64,000 nucleotides of DNA, from NCBI GenBank assembly GCA_038373865.1, contig JAXGGA010004723.1:21177-85176 (forward strand). The letters are read 5' to 3'. Numbering within the stretch: the first letter of the stretch is position 1; every line of letters begins with the position of its first letter. This document shows, piece after piece, positions 34,759-45,779 of this stretch. Origin of the DNA: Uloborus plumipes (lineage: Eukaryota; Arthropoda; Arachnida; Araneae; Uloboridae). Made by a program: the position numbers and the translations under genes. The notes beneath the pieces were generated by a model. That model searched no databases. It was not told where the DNA came from and saw nothing but the letters and a program-made list of their open reading frames with translations.

Positions 34759-37324
34759 GTGAGTCACCGTCTTTTTAAATAGCAATTCAGAGTTTTTTTT
34801 TTTTTTTTTTTAATTACATGCAGACGACCCTCAGTATTACAGAAACTAATTCTTAAATTCTGAAAATTGTTCCATTGAAAAATTTTTTCATTCTTTTTGA
34901 GGATGAAAAATCTGCAAAATCTCTTTTCTTTATTGAGCTTGCCATAAGAACTCCAGCACTAGAAACTGGAGATCTGAAGAAGGAAGTGATTTATTTTTTA
35001 AGACCTAGAAAATCACATAATTATCCTGTAAGGGAACTGGGCACAAAGGTTCTCATTTTTCTAATAGAGGAGGTGCCCCTTAAACGGAATAATCTAGTAA
35101 AAAAATCAATTGTAAGCTGTTTTCGTAAAATATACACGCTAAAAATAACCTTATTTCCTGCGATAATTTCAGCGTAATATTTTCCTCGGTTACTACATAG
35201 GATAGGAAAATAAACGACCGATGAGAATGGGAACGTTGTTTACAGCGTTCATCGCGACAAGAGAAGCGTCTTATCTTCCATCTCCGACAACCTTCAAGAA
35301 ATTGTTGACGTCTTTTTTCTTTCCGACGTCCACCACGACATCCATCAAAAACGGGACGCCGTTGCCATCCCGACAGATCACGTCGAGATACCCGAAGCAT
35401 CCTCCAGAGAAATATCTGCTGCCGTGGTCCTCTTCCACCAGTTATACCACCTTGCAAAATAAGAGATTCCGAAATTGAAATTCATTCCGGGAAAACTGCC
35501 TCTAAAAAGTTTCCCGTGTTTTACTTTTATAAGTTAAATGATTACTGAGCAATCCAATGGGGGTAATTGACTGACATTCACGCGGCTAAAGAGCAAGTAT
35601 TTCTTAAATGCAATAAAAAATATACTGTATTTTAAAGATAATTTCCCCAGATTAGCGTTTTAAGGACAATTCAACGTTGTAACAGAATTCCCAAACGACA
35701 TTGTGCGTGATTTTTTTAAAATGCAGTTAAAATCAAAGCGTGGTAATTGACTAGTATTAATGTAAACCTTTATCACAATCACCATATTTTTTAATGAATC
35801 CAAAATATACTTTGGGAACTCAACTACATTGTAAAAAAAAAAAAAACCTTTAGTACTACTAGGAAATCTCTAAGGAAACTGATTCCATAAACTTTTCTAG
35901 TACCCATGCAGCTCCTTCTTAATTAGTCACTTAAGAACAAACTATATCGTTACAATGTTATATAATAAAAAGCTGTATCACACAATACTAGAAAGAAAGC
36001 TTTATGCAAGTCCATTTTATAAACGATTTTCCGTAATACTCCATTTTATTTATTTATTTATTTATTTATTTTTTATTATTATTATTTTTTGCAGTATTTA
36101 TTTATTTATTTGCAGTATTTGTTTATTTTTTTTTTAAAGTCATCATTGAAAATATAAATAATCAAATGTATAACCCATATCACACTCAAACAGAAAAAAA
36201 CCAGGGGGAAAGATTTGTCAAATAATGCATATTTGGGATTGAATGATTTCGCTTGTTTCTTACATTAGCCATCCCCTTCCCTCGGCTACTTTTCTCTACA
36301 ACTGCCCTATTTTAATGCGAAGCCTTATGATTGTCATACGTCGCTTCATTGCTGACTTACATGAGGCTTCTGACCACTTGTGACCATTAGGAGATTCTTC
36401 TATATTACTTACTTCAGTGTTATTGTTGTTTATCACTTAGAATAATATTCTGGTGTGAAGTTTAAGTGGGCAAATATATTTACCAAAATATCGATGGCTA
36501 AGAACTTAAAGAGAAAATAATAATTTACCAAGTGTAAGTCTAATTGTTTTCCCCTTTGAAGCACATGGGAGGAGTATTTGGAATTTAGATGCACAAGGAG
36601 TATCAGCACATATATTCTTGAGTAAAATTCGAATTTTTACAGGAGTATTTTCTATATGTATTTTGCTCCATCAATTGAAAATTCTATATTTACTGTTTAG
36701 AATTCCATGCAAAACCGCGTAATTCATCGGAATTTCAAAGGCTCTTCAATGATATGTGATTTGATCTGAGACATTTTGTGTAACACTCCTCTTAAAAAGT
36801 TGATGACTGATGCAAGAACTGACTTACGCATAAACTGTAAAGGAAGGGCATTCTAATGCTTTCTTTCATGGTTATCCTCAATTCTGTAGTAGGGAAGAAT
36901 GTTCAATCAAGAAAAAAAAAACAATCCTCGAAAGATTTGGTTTTTATTCTATTGTAAAAATAATGTAAATTGGTCTCAATCCTCCTATTTTCTAGCATAA
37001 TAAACAAACGTCTGCTTCATTTTTTAAATTGAAGCTGGCTAAGTAATATAAACTGACTTTTCCAAGTACAACAAAAATCTTAATCGTGACATTTGCTCAT
37101 TAAATAGTACAGCTCCTCACATATCCCCCCCTCCCCCCCCCCCAACTACAGCACTGATTATCGAGAGAAAAGGCTTGTGTAGTAATTCTTTTTTTTTTTT
37201 TTTTCAACTATTGTTTCGACTAGAGGCAAAATAAATTTATGGTGAAAAAAGATTTTTCCTGTAACATAAAATATAGTTAAAAACGCTGAACGACGACTCT
37301 AACAAAGTGTCTTCTTTCCGGCAG
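34759..37324 (+). other. Pax6 intron (2566 bp)
   Basis: GTGAGT...CAG borders. It contains a coding-like block at 35210-35449, fragments resembling the 'gtaactgactgacatt' word (35563-35575 and 35744) and a TTTA-repeat stretch at 36045-36110. Otherwise it is AT-rich with T18 and C9 homopolymers. Confidence 0.7.
35210..35449 (+). other. Unidentified coding-like GC-richer block inside the intron
   Basis: One frame, starting after TAA near 35209 and closing at TAA (about 35450-35452), reads DENGNVVYSVHRDKRS...IVDVFFLSDVHHDIHQ...EISAAVVLFHQLYHLAK with balanced amino-acid usage. The other plus frame (35221-35478) and the minus frame (35080-35457) are also open, so it is ambiguous. No family is recognised. 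It may be a decayed retrogene or transposon fragment, or conserved non-coding DNA. No ATG or clear splice sites support an exon. Confidence 0.25.
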
Positions 37325-37671
37325 GCCACAGCGGAATCAACCAGCTGGGCGGGGTGTACGTGAACGGGCGTCCCCTGCCGGACTCCACGCGCCAGAAGAT
37401 CGTGGAACTGGCGCACAGTGGGGCCCGGCCTTGCGACATCTCCCGGATCCTGCAGGTCTCCAACGGCTGCGTGTCCAAGATCCTGGGCCGCTACTACGAG
37501 ACGGGCTCCATCAAGCCCCGGGCCATCGGGGGCAGCAAGCCCCGGGTGGCCACGCCCCACGTTGTCAACAAAATCTCCGAGTACAAGCGGGAATGCCCCT
37601 CCATATTCGCCTGGGAGATACGAGACAGGTTGCTCTCCGAGGGCGTCTGCAACAACGACAACATTCCCAGT
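37325..37671 (+). CDS. Pax6, paired-domain exon
   Basis: Encodes most of the paired domain: [20 protein letters not shown] through CNNDNIPS (PAI subdomain and most of RED). This is the DNA-binding half of a nuclear transcription factor that specifies eye and anterior head fate. The acceptor CAG ends at 37324, the first two bases complete the Gly codon, and the donor GTAAGT starts at 37672 in phase 0. The residues that set Pax6 DNA specificity are I42, Q44 and N47 (within RILQVSNGC). Position 14 is Asn (VYVNGRPL), as in Drosophila Toy and vertebrate Pax6, not Gly as in Ey. It is strongly GC-rich relative to its introns. The open frames on other strands and phases are shadows of this exon. Confidence 0.97.
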
Positions 37672-38811
37672 GTAAGTGTTTGTCTTTGACTCACATATTT
37701 GATAATTTGTAAGTACTTTGATCATTTACTAGTAACATTTGTCACGTTATTTTAATATCAAACAACACCATATGCAAAAAATACTAATTTTCAGATGATG
37801 TACAACTAAGTTATAATTAACTAATATAATAATGATGTAAACAATAACTACTATTTAGTGTGGGGCACTTAAGATGGATTACCATTGCACCACGAACACT
37901 CGTTAGGTTTTACAAGTATCGACGATCAAATCTAGTTTTGCCTTTCTCCGAATTTGATGGGTAAAGTTGTTAGATATTAAAGTGGCGATATACTTAGAAC
38001 ATAATATGATTACATATTTATGATTGGTCTGAGAATTTACAAATTACTTCGGTGAAACGTGAAAATCATTTTTTAAGACTATTTATACTATTTTAGACTT
38101 TTTATCTATTCATACTTTTACCCTGCTACACTTCAATGACTCCACCTAATTTCTTTAAATTGTCTTTGCTTGATTTTGAGGAGATTTTGTAGATATTGAA
38201 CACATTTTATTCCACCTTTAATTAACTGATTTCTCCTAATTTACTTTCAACTTTCTATCCTGGCTGATTTTTTTTTAAACTTTTTAATTTTTAGCTGCAT
38301 TTGGCTTTGTTTTCCTGCTTTTTCTCACGCTGTTTCTAGCAATTGGAGAGGACGTCACTCATCGTGAATCAACGATTCTCTTAGAAATTTCCCCCTCCCA
38401 CCTCTTTTTTTTTTCTTTATCATCAAAGATCGGATTTTATGTACCAAAAGTCCTCAAAATATGCCTGCAAAGTGCGGTCTTTATTAAATCTAAAATATGT
38501 ACTAATCTGCATATTTTTAAAACGTTTGCTTCAAACATAGAGAGCAATATAACAAAAATAAGTGTCCCTATCTCTAGAAAATCCAGATAGGCTGCTTACA
38601 TTCATCAAATCGGCAAGAGTGAAACATTTTGCGAGGCCACCGCTACGGAGGTATCAAATTATTCGAAAACAATAGTTCTTTGTGGAACCAGCTGGGTTTC
38701 ACAAAGTTGGGATCGGATCTATAAAAACGGGATCGTTGCAAAATAACCAGAGTAAGAGAAAGCACTAACTGACATTAAGAGTAAAAATTTTTAAAAACGT
38801 ACGGAATTATA

Positions 38812-38949
38812 TACTGTAAAATAGTTTTTTACAGTATGATGCAGCTAATATTGTGGTAATAAACTGCAAAATTGCCAGTCTTACAGTTTATTACTATGCA
38901 TTTTAGTTTTAAACTGGAACCTCTGCTGCCAGCATTATACTGTAAAAAT
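38812..38949. mobile_element. 'ctgtaaaa' MITE family, copy 3 (single unit)
   Basis: A single unit with ACTGTAAAATAG at the left and the inverted ATTATACTGTAAAA at the right. Internal 'taataaactgcaaaattgcc' and 'aaactggaacctctgctgcc' words match the other two copies. It lies inside a Pax6 intron. Confidence 0.6.
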
Positions 38950-39039
38950 AAGTTTATTTTTCGCATTGTATCGTAAATAAAGGTTTGAGAAATTATCCGC
39001 AAAAAAATTTACTTTTCCTGAATAAAATCGAAGGCCCTT

Positions 39040-39330
39040 AATTTTGACGAATCGTTTGTGACAAAAACCCACAACGATCGGTTCGGTAGCGTGCCCGCAG
39101 TCGTGCAAATTGCTTTCACTTGTGCGGCCGTCAAAACGCGCAGCGTGGGGGCACCCTACCTGCGGGGACCCCGGGTTTCCTCCTTTCATTGCCACAACAA
39201 ACGCATGAAGCCACTTTTTCTTCCTCTGTCAATCAGTGAGGTGTTGATGGAAAGCGAGAACAGGGACATTATTTTCTTTCCATTATTGGACAGTGTGGGG
39301 TGGTTCGGAAGGCACCATGGTGACTGGGGA
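39040..39330. promoter_or_regulatory. Intronic GC-richer island, candidate enhancer
   Basis: High-complexity block between the paired-domain exons, with CGATCGGTTCGG, GTGCGGCCGTC, TTTCATTGCC and GTCAATCAGTGAGG words. Open frames exist on both strands, but none resembles a known protein. Pax6 genes in other animals carry eye enhancers in introns; assigning that role here is inference. Confidence 0.3.
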
Positions 39331-40038
39331 ACGTTTTAATACAATATCGTGAGCAAGACATTTTGGAAACATAAGTGACATTTCCTGGTGTTGGTGACAT
39401 TTTCAGGATATTTTGCGGAAATCCGTATTGAAATGGAATGAAGAGCTCAAACCTATATCTTTTACTGTTACGCAAAAATTTCCACACAGTCTTGTTCTTT
39501 TCCCTTCTGCATAGATGGGAAAATGTACTACACAAACTTCCAGCCCTTATTCTCTTTTAAAAAGAAAAAAATATATTATGTATTATTAATGACATTCTCA
39601 TTTTGAAAATGAAACTTATTTGTTCATTTTATCAACGGTGCCCAAGCTACGGAACGCAATCCAAAGGTGGCCCATGTAATTTTAAAATATTTACATCATG
39701 TTTTTTATGTATGTCCAGTATGTGTAACGGTCCACGAAATTTATTTTAGCATGAGGTAAAATTAAGCTGTACCATTGATTTTATAATTACTAAGACTTAT
39801 TCATTGTAGTTTTCGGCAACGATTGAAAAACTTAACCAACCAATCCACCCACGACATAGCAAATAGAATTAAAGCTAATAAAAAATTTTCAGTTCAACAT
39901 TAAGCACGATTTAAGAGTTCTAGAACGCTAAATTGTTGAACAAAATCAATATGCAATTATTTAATCAAAAACGCCTTTATACAAAATAGCTAAAAGAAAA
40001 ATGTTCTTGGTCCTAGGAAAATGGTTATGTATACTGTA

Positions 40039-40215
40039 CAGGCCCGTCATTTAGGGGGGGGGGCAGGGGGGTCAATTGCTAACCCCCTTGACTTTGAGGA
40101 ATCAATGTATTTACACATAAGTGGACGTGGTTTTTAATGTTTTTTGGTGAAATTGTACTGTGTTTTTACCCTTTGCCCCCCCCCCCCCTTGGAAAAACTT
40201 GAAATGACGTCCCTG
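40039..40215. mobile_element. hAT-like MITE, 'cccgtcattta' family, copy 2
   Basis: The ends CAGGCCCGTCATTTAGG and AAATGACGTCCCTG are inverted repeats. The flanks atactgta and ctcctgta agree at 6 of 8 positions, like an aged 8-bp duplication. Contains G10 and C12 runs and the word ATCAATGTATTTACACA shared with copy 1. Confidence 0.7.
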
Positions 40216-40692
40216 CTCCTGTAAATTGTTGAAACCAAGGGCCCAGCAAGTCTCTAAAATTTTTCGCATTTTCCGATGTTTAACATTTTAGAGATAGCTG
40301 AATACAAAAGCATTTTCTTAAAGACGGACATCGCACAACTATGATACGGGTCTGAAAAGTTGAGATCCGACTTTGACAATGTTTACCGCTGTTTCTATTA
40401 ATAGGGGAGGAAAATTGCCGCTTAGTTGAGTTGGGTTACTTTTGCAGTAGTTTTGCAAAAAAAAAAAATATTCCAAATCAAATCCACGCCAATAACAAGT
40501 TTTGTTTTCACTGAACTACTAAAAAACAAGTTAACATTCTGAAGGCCATAGCTCATAATTAACCAGCGCTGCACAATTAATAAAATATCCAATTACGCAG
40601 AGCTATCAGTAACTTATAGTAAGATTGACTAAATACTTTTTTTTTTGGAAAAAAATCTGCATAAATGTGAAAAGGGCAATTCTATTTTCCAG

Positions 40693-41002
40693 GTGTCTTC
40701 TATAAACAGGGTACTACGCAACTTGGCCGCCCAGAAAGAACAACAGCAGCAGCACCCCCACGCCCACCAACTGTCCGTGCCGGGAGCGGAACTGGTGTAC
40801 GACAAACTGCGAATTCTGAACGGGGCGCAGCCCTGGCCCTGGTATCATGCGGGGGCGGCGACGCACCTGCAGCACGCCGCCGCCCCGCCCGGTGGACTCT
40901 CGGCGGCGGTCGGGGGCCTTGTCTCTTCGGGGGTCTCTCCCCCCGTGGGTCTGGGGGTGTGCAACGGACAACTCAACGGGGTGGATACAGCCACCAAGAA
41001 GA
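40693..41002 (+). CDS. Pax6, end of paired domain and linker exon
   Basis: Starts VSSINRVLRNLAAQKEQQQQ, completing the RED subdomain of the paired domain, then a His/Gln-, Ala-, Gly- and Pro-rich linker. The linker contains VYDKLRILNGAQPWPWYH, which matches the conserved VYEKLRM.NG...W.WYP island of Toy/Pax6 linkers. The acceptor (ttttcCAG) ends at 40692 and the donor GTAAGT starts at 41003, leaving one base that joins the next exon to make Ser. No octapeptide is seen, as expected for Pax6. It is very GC-rich with CAG/CCN repeats. The frame reading on past 41003 to 41172 is intronic. Confidence 0.94.
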
Positions 41003-41396
41003 GTAAGTTTGACCTTTTCTGTTCTTTTCCGTGGCATTCGGACCCAGGGGAGGCAAATAAGGGTTGCAAGAGGGGCGGTAGCACCCCCAAATGTTTTCCG
41101 CAGAATGATAAAAAACAGGGAAATTCAATTTATGAGTACCACGAATCAATGATGATGCTCAAAATAAATTAAATAACTTTGTCAATTGAATCGGAGAGTG
41201 CATAAACAACGTAAGTCCAGAACTTCAAATTGTTCAGGAGAGAGAAAAAACGTCTTAATTCTAGCATTGTGTCTACGGTCAACATTCAAATAACAGACAT
41301 CGTATCTTTCGAATTGGTAACCTGACTGACGGGATTTTTGATCTCAACACGCATCTTGCCTGCTACAGCTTGTTTCCACAAAAAACAAATTTTCGA

Positions 41397-41790
41397 ATTT
41401 TTAACCGACTTCGAAAAAGGAGAAGGTTCTCAATTCAAAGCGTATACTTTTTTTTTTTTTGTTTGTTCGCACATAACATCTGATTTACTGAACTGATTTG
41501 GACAATTTTTTTTTAATCGATAGGAGATGGTGTAACTTAGGTACCATGTACTCATATGACGATAATTGTTCACTAGAAAAAAAGTTATGATCGAAAAACT
41601 AACATTTCATGTCATTTAAAACAATATCTGCTATCGTAAATCCTTACTTCAAAGAGCGACCCGATTGTCAAGTGGTTATGCTCGTCAGGTTGAAGTTCCT
41701 GATGGAATGAGATCGAGTCCAGGTCTGCAAGGATTTTTTCGAATAGCTGCATGTTTATTTTTTTTAATGATTTTAATGATTGTAATGTCC
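41397..41790 (+). mobile_element. SINE-like repeat with tRNA-like head, copy A
   Basis: The block starts 'aaccgacttcgaaaaaggag', then 'catctgatttactgaactga', then 'gataggagatggtgtaactt', and then a tRNA-like segment at 41654-41727 with a box A-like word TGTCAAGTGGTTA (41666-41678) and box B-like GATCGAGTCC (41711-41720). The same order recurs 1077 bp downstream. It probably originated from a Pol III transcribed tRNA-derived SINE, or is a composite. The right end is approximate. Confidence 0.6.
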
Positions 41791-42472
41791 TTATGCAGGT
41801 ACATCCTCCCATGGGAATGTGCCCCATATTTTTTTATGGTACAAAATGACAGTTTTGGTCGGATCTTTGTTAAAATTGGCAATGGGGTCCTTCGAGGCTG
41901 TAGAATTTTCTTATGGACGTTTGCGCCATTTTTGGGGGCTTTGAATCGATTGTGGCAATAAATGGTTTTTGATTTGCGGCACCTGTATTATTTTTTCAAA
42001 AACTATATACACAATCAATTATATTATGTTAATTTTTGTACCTTTATAAAATTCTGTATTTTATACCTTGCATTTACGTCAAATTCAAGGTAAAATTAAA
42101 AGTCAAAAATTCTGAAGATGATAAATATATGTTAAAAATTAAAGTAACTATTTTTTGTGATTTTCATATTGGTTGTGATCAAAAAACATCATTACAAACA
42201 AATAAAATGTATCAAACACCATAAGTGTTGAGTTATTGGGGAAAATCTGCAGTGTAATGTTTTTTTGCACTGCGAGGAGGGGTGGGTATGAACGATCATT
42301 AAAGTGACACACATTTTTAAAAAATAAGATTTTGAGTTGTGGTGTTTGAAAAAAGCTAAAGAGTCCACTTTAGTAGAAAATTATTTGCCATGAAAAGCAA
42401 AAACTTGCACCAATTTTCCAAGTCTTACTCTAATTCCTTCTCCCACAATTCAAATTACTTACTTTTACTTTC

Positions 42473-42855
42473 AATTTTTAACAGACTTCAAAAAAGGAGG
42501 AGGTTCTTAATTCAAAGCGTATGTTTTTTTGTCTGTTTGTTCGCATATAACATCTGATCTACTGAACCGATTTGGACGATTTTTTTTTTAATCGATAGGA
42601 GATGGTTAACTTTGGTACCATGTACTCATATGACGATATTTGTTCACTAGAAAAAAAGTTATGATCGAAAAACTAAAATTTCATGTTATTTAAAAACAAT
42701 ATGTGCTGTCGTAAATCCTTACTTCAATGAGCGACCCGATGGTCAAGTGGTTAAAAGCGTCGGGTTTAAGTTCCTGATGGAATGAGATCGAGTCCAGGTC
42801 TGCAAGTTTTTTGAACAGCTGCATGGTTTTTTAACTATATTTTGATTATTTTAAG
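42473..42855 (+). mobile_element. SINE-like repeat with tRNA-like head, copy B
   Basis: It repeats copy A base by base over most of its length. The tRNA-like segment is at 42729-42802 with GGTCAAGTGGTTA (42741-42753) and GATCGAGTCC (42786-42795). Its box A is closer to a tRNA(Ser/Leu)-type sequence than that of copy A. Same orientation as copy A. Confidence 0.62.
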
Positions 42856-42883
42856 TGCATTTACACTAAAAAGAATGAAATAA

Positions 42884-43309
42884 AATATTTTTGGAAAAAA
42901 AATAGAACCGACTTCAGTTGGAAATTTATCTAAAAAGTAAAAAATAACTTTTTTCTTTGAACACCATCGAGACTACTTTTAAACATAAGTTTTGAAGTCG
43001 GCGCAAAAACAATGTATAGAATCATACGCAACTACAATTCAACTATAAATATAAATTTTAATGGATTCATTTCATTGATTACCACACATTTGTGTAATGG
43101 TACAAATATTCTTCTTTTGATTTTCAATGGTTTCTTTGAAAAAATGTTGGCAAAATATGGTTAAATATCATTTTACCTATCGTTTTTGCGCCGACTTCAA
43201 AACTTATGTTTAAAAGTAGTTTCGATGGTGTTCAAAGAAAAAAGTTATTTTTTACTTTTTAGAGCAATTTCCAACTGAAGTCGGTTCTATTTTTTTTCCA
43301 AAAATATTT
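42884..43309. repeat. Large inverted repeat, about 127-bp arms
   Basis: The left arm 42884-43010 is nearly the exact reverse complement of 43182-43309 (single-base differences and a 1-base length difference), separated by about 170 bp. The arms contain AGAACCGACTTCAGTTGG and GAAGTCGGCGCAAAAAC. The arm wording 'accgacttc' is related to the starts of the two neighbouring SINE-like copies. A foldback transposon or inverted duplication of one repeat is likely. Confidence 0.85.
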
Positions 43310-44109
43310 TTTGTGACTGATGTTGTTTTTGCACTCACCGATTCAACTTTTAACAAAAGTTGATGAAACGCAAAACTTTTTCCTCTGGATTATTTCAAAG
43401 AGAAAGGAATCGGAAATATGTGTTTTCTAGCCGTAACATAAGCACAACAGAACAAGAAAGGATTTTCCTCTTTAACTGGATATTGATGAAAAGCAAAATG
43501 TTTTCTTGCTCTTGACTCCAAACATTGTAGATTAAAACTTAACTGAAAGTTAAAAACTAATTTCTACCATGCAGACATTTTGAGTCACAGCTCGTTACAA
43601 AACAGTTAAATCTTTGGACATAAAAATTTAAATTGCTTTAGTAACTCTATATACAATTCCTCTTAAGACATGTTTACGTTAACCAATAGGTATTTTATTT
43701 CACACTGAGGTACTTCATCTTTAAAAATCTCGCTCCCTCAAATAAAATAGTGAAATTCCGCCCCTGTTCAGACCTGTTTATTGTTTACAGCATGACTTTA
43801 AAGTGGAAAAAAAAAATTGTGTTGCATAAGTTATCTAAGTAATGAAGACAACAAAATAAGAAAGTGGTTGAGACAAGAGAGTGGTTGAGGAGGTAAGAAG
43901 TAAAAAATAAGTCAGACTTCTTTGACCACTAGACAATGTGGTCGGCATAACTGTTTTTAAATGGATTTAGAAATTATTATTCCTTAATTTTGAACAACTA
44001 TACAATACTTTAGGGGTGTTTCTTCCATTTTATACCAACGAACACAATAAATCTAATAAAGTATGAGTGAGGCCAATCAAACTGAAGAAGTTGTGGTGCA
44101 AAGTTAACC

Positions 44110-44420
44110 TGTACGACTCTACGTTTGTTGTGTTTCACCATTCAGCTATCCCCGCAACTCACCTTCCGAGTGCATAAATCGATGCTCCCCGAGCAGTGAA
44201 GGGGCTGCTAATTGGGCAAAAATCCTTCCCCCGCCCTCATAAAGCGGGGATCGCCCACATCATTAGGCTAATAGACGCGCGCGCCGCTATAACGACCTGC
44301 CCCCCCCCCTCATCCCATTTCACCACTCCACGCGCCTCTTGGAGATGAGGACTCCGTGGCAATCCACAATTTGTCCAGGCATCAATTTCGAGGCAGTGTC
44401 ACTTTTTTTTCTGAGGTGGC
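44110..44420. promoter_or_regulatory. Intronic GC-richer island with homeodomain words
   Basis: Contains GGCTGCTAATTGGGC near 44204, ATCATTAGGCTAATAG near 44258 (a palindromic ATTAG..CTAAT pair), GATCGATGCTCC-like CpG-rich text and GCGCGCGCCGC. No frame resembles a protein. One of the better enhancer candidates in the long intron on motif content; function untested. Confidence 0.35.
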
Positions 44421-45779
44421 TGTTTTTTTTTCACTCAGTACTTTCTACTTCAGCGATGGAAGATAAATGATCTTAAGGCATTTAAGAAAACTTTTTAAGC
44501 AGTTTTTTCTCTGAGAAATTTAAGTGATGCCACTGCGCAAATAGAAAGCCACTGAAAATATTTTGAAAACATGTAACCAAACTAAATAATTGTGTATCAA
44601 TATGCTTATTATTTTTCTTTTTTTTTCAGAAAAATAAATTTTCAAACATGGTACATAAAATACAAACTTATTTTATTCAAACGAAAAAGAAAGATAACCA
44701 AAAAAATAACAAAATAATAATTCGGATAATACTGTATGGTTTGCTAAATAAGAGGGGGAAAAACGTAGTTACTTTTGGTTGCGGGGACAGGAGGAAAAGA
44801 AAGAAAGAAAGTAAATAAATGAATTAGTAAAGGAATATGATGACCTTCTGTTTTACCATCATTTTACTTTCCTTATGACTAATTTTATTACATAGTTTAA
44901 GTTTTAGCAAATAAAATTGCTTTACAATAGGTCCGTACAGGTATGAAGAAGCACAGCAAATGGTAGTCGACCCTTGATAAATCCCATAGTTTTAACACAT
45001 ACTGCCAATCCTAATATGGTATTTCCTGTACAAGAATGATTTATGACCCCCAACTTCTTTTATTGAAGATTCCGGCTGCGCGAATGCATACATGTAATTC
45101 CCATGCCAAATTAGTGTGAAAAATAGCTGTATTCAGTTAATAAAAATTAAGTATTTTTGGTGAAAGAAAGATTATATAGAATTTCGAAGTATTGATAAAA
45201 GCTAAGAATTTACAGAGAAAAGTTCGTCACACAAAGTTTCATATACTTTCTGTCATAAGCGCTTGGTGGAAAACAAAAAGCAGGGGGCGAGGGTCAAGTT
45301 TGGCAGGCGAAGCCCCTGTAATGAACTAGAAGAAAAGAAAGAAAAAAGAAAAGCTAAGCTTTGAACTTCGTTATTATTGATTAAATGATCTTCTCTACAA
45401 ATACGGGACACGGTCTCAAAAATCGGGACAGATCGTCATAGTACGCCCCCCCCCCTCCGAATCAAAGCTTCATTTTTATTTTCATAAAATATCAATTTGA
45501 GAGAAACATAAAGCATGCATTTATTAAATCAATTCTTCTTTCTCTAAACATGTCAATCGATCACTCATTTCTTAATTGATCGTTAATTTTATTGAATTGA
45601 ATATTACCCCCTACAGAAGTACAGTTACCCCCCTTGTTCACTCGTACGAGCCGCCTATGTTCTCTGTTCTATGTATTCAGTTCTTATAAAATTTATCATT
45701 TTCGACATCATGTTCCTTGAAGTAAGTTCTCCTAGCCGCACACATGTTGAGATCACGTCGTCGACTACCATTTAATTTA
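44421..45779. other. AT-rich intronic stretch, nothing recognised
   Basis: No exon or bounded repeat was seen. G/C homopolymers occur near 45446. Confidence 0.4.

Larger units (their letters stand above)
37672..40692 (+). other. Pax6 intron (3021 bp)
   Basis: GTAAGT...CAG borders. It contains one 'ctgtaaaa' MITE copy (38812-38949), a GC-richer island (39040-39330) and a hAT-like MITE (40039-40215). The remainder is AT-rich. Confidence 0.85.

Noticed and set aside
34455..34778. Long plus-strand frame starting at ATG 34455 as the Pax6 start exon
   Set aside because: It crosses a strong acceptor (tcttttgcag at 34610) and a strong donor (34759). The splice-defined exon 34611-34758 joins the paired-domain exon in frame, so the upstream part is more likely intronic.
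37237..37725. 162-aa minus-strand frame opposite the paired-domain exon
   Set aside because: It is a shadow of the GC-rich, strongly conserved plus-strand exon and resembles no protein family.
40714..41090. Minus-strand frames opposite the Pax6 linker exon
   Set aside because: They are low-complexity shadows of the GC-rich Pax6 linker and have no recognisable domain.
41654..41727. Functional tRNA gene
   Set aside because: Box A and box B-like words exist, but the segment is embedded in a repeat present twice and does not fold into a complete cloverleaf by eye.
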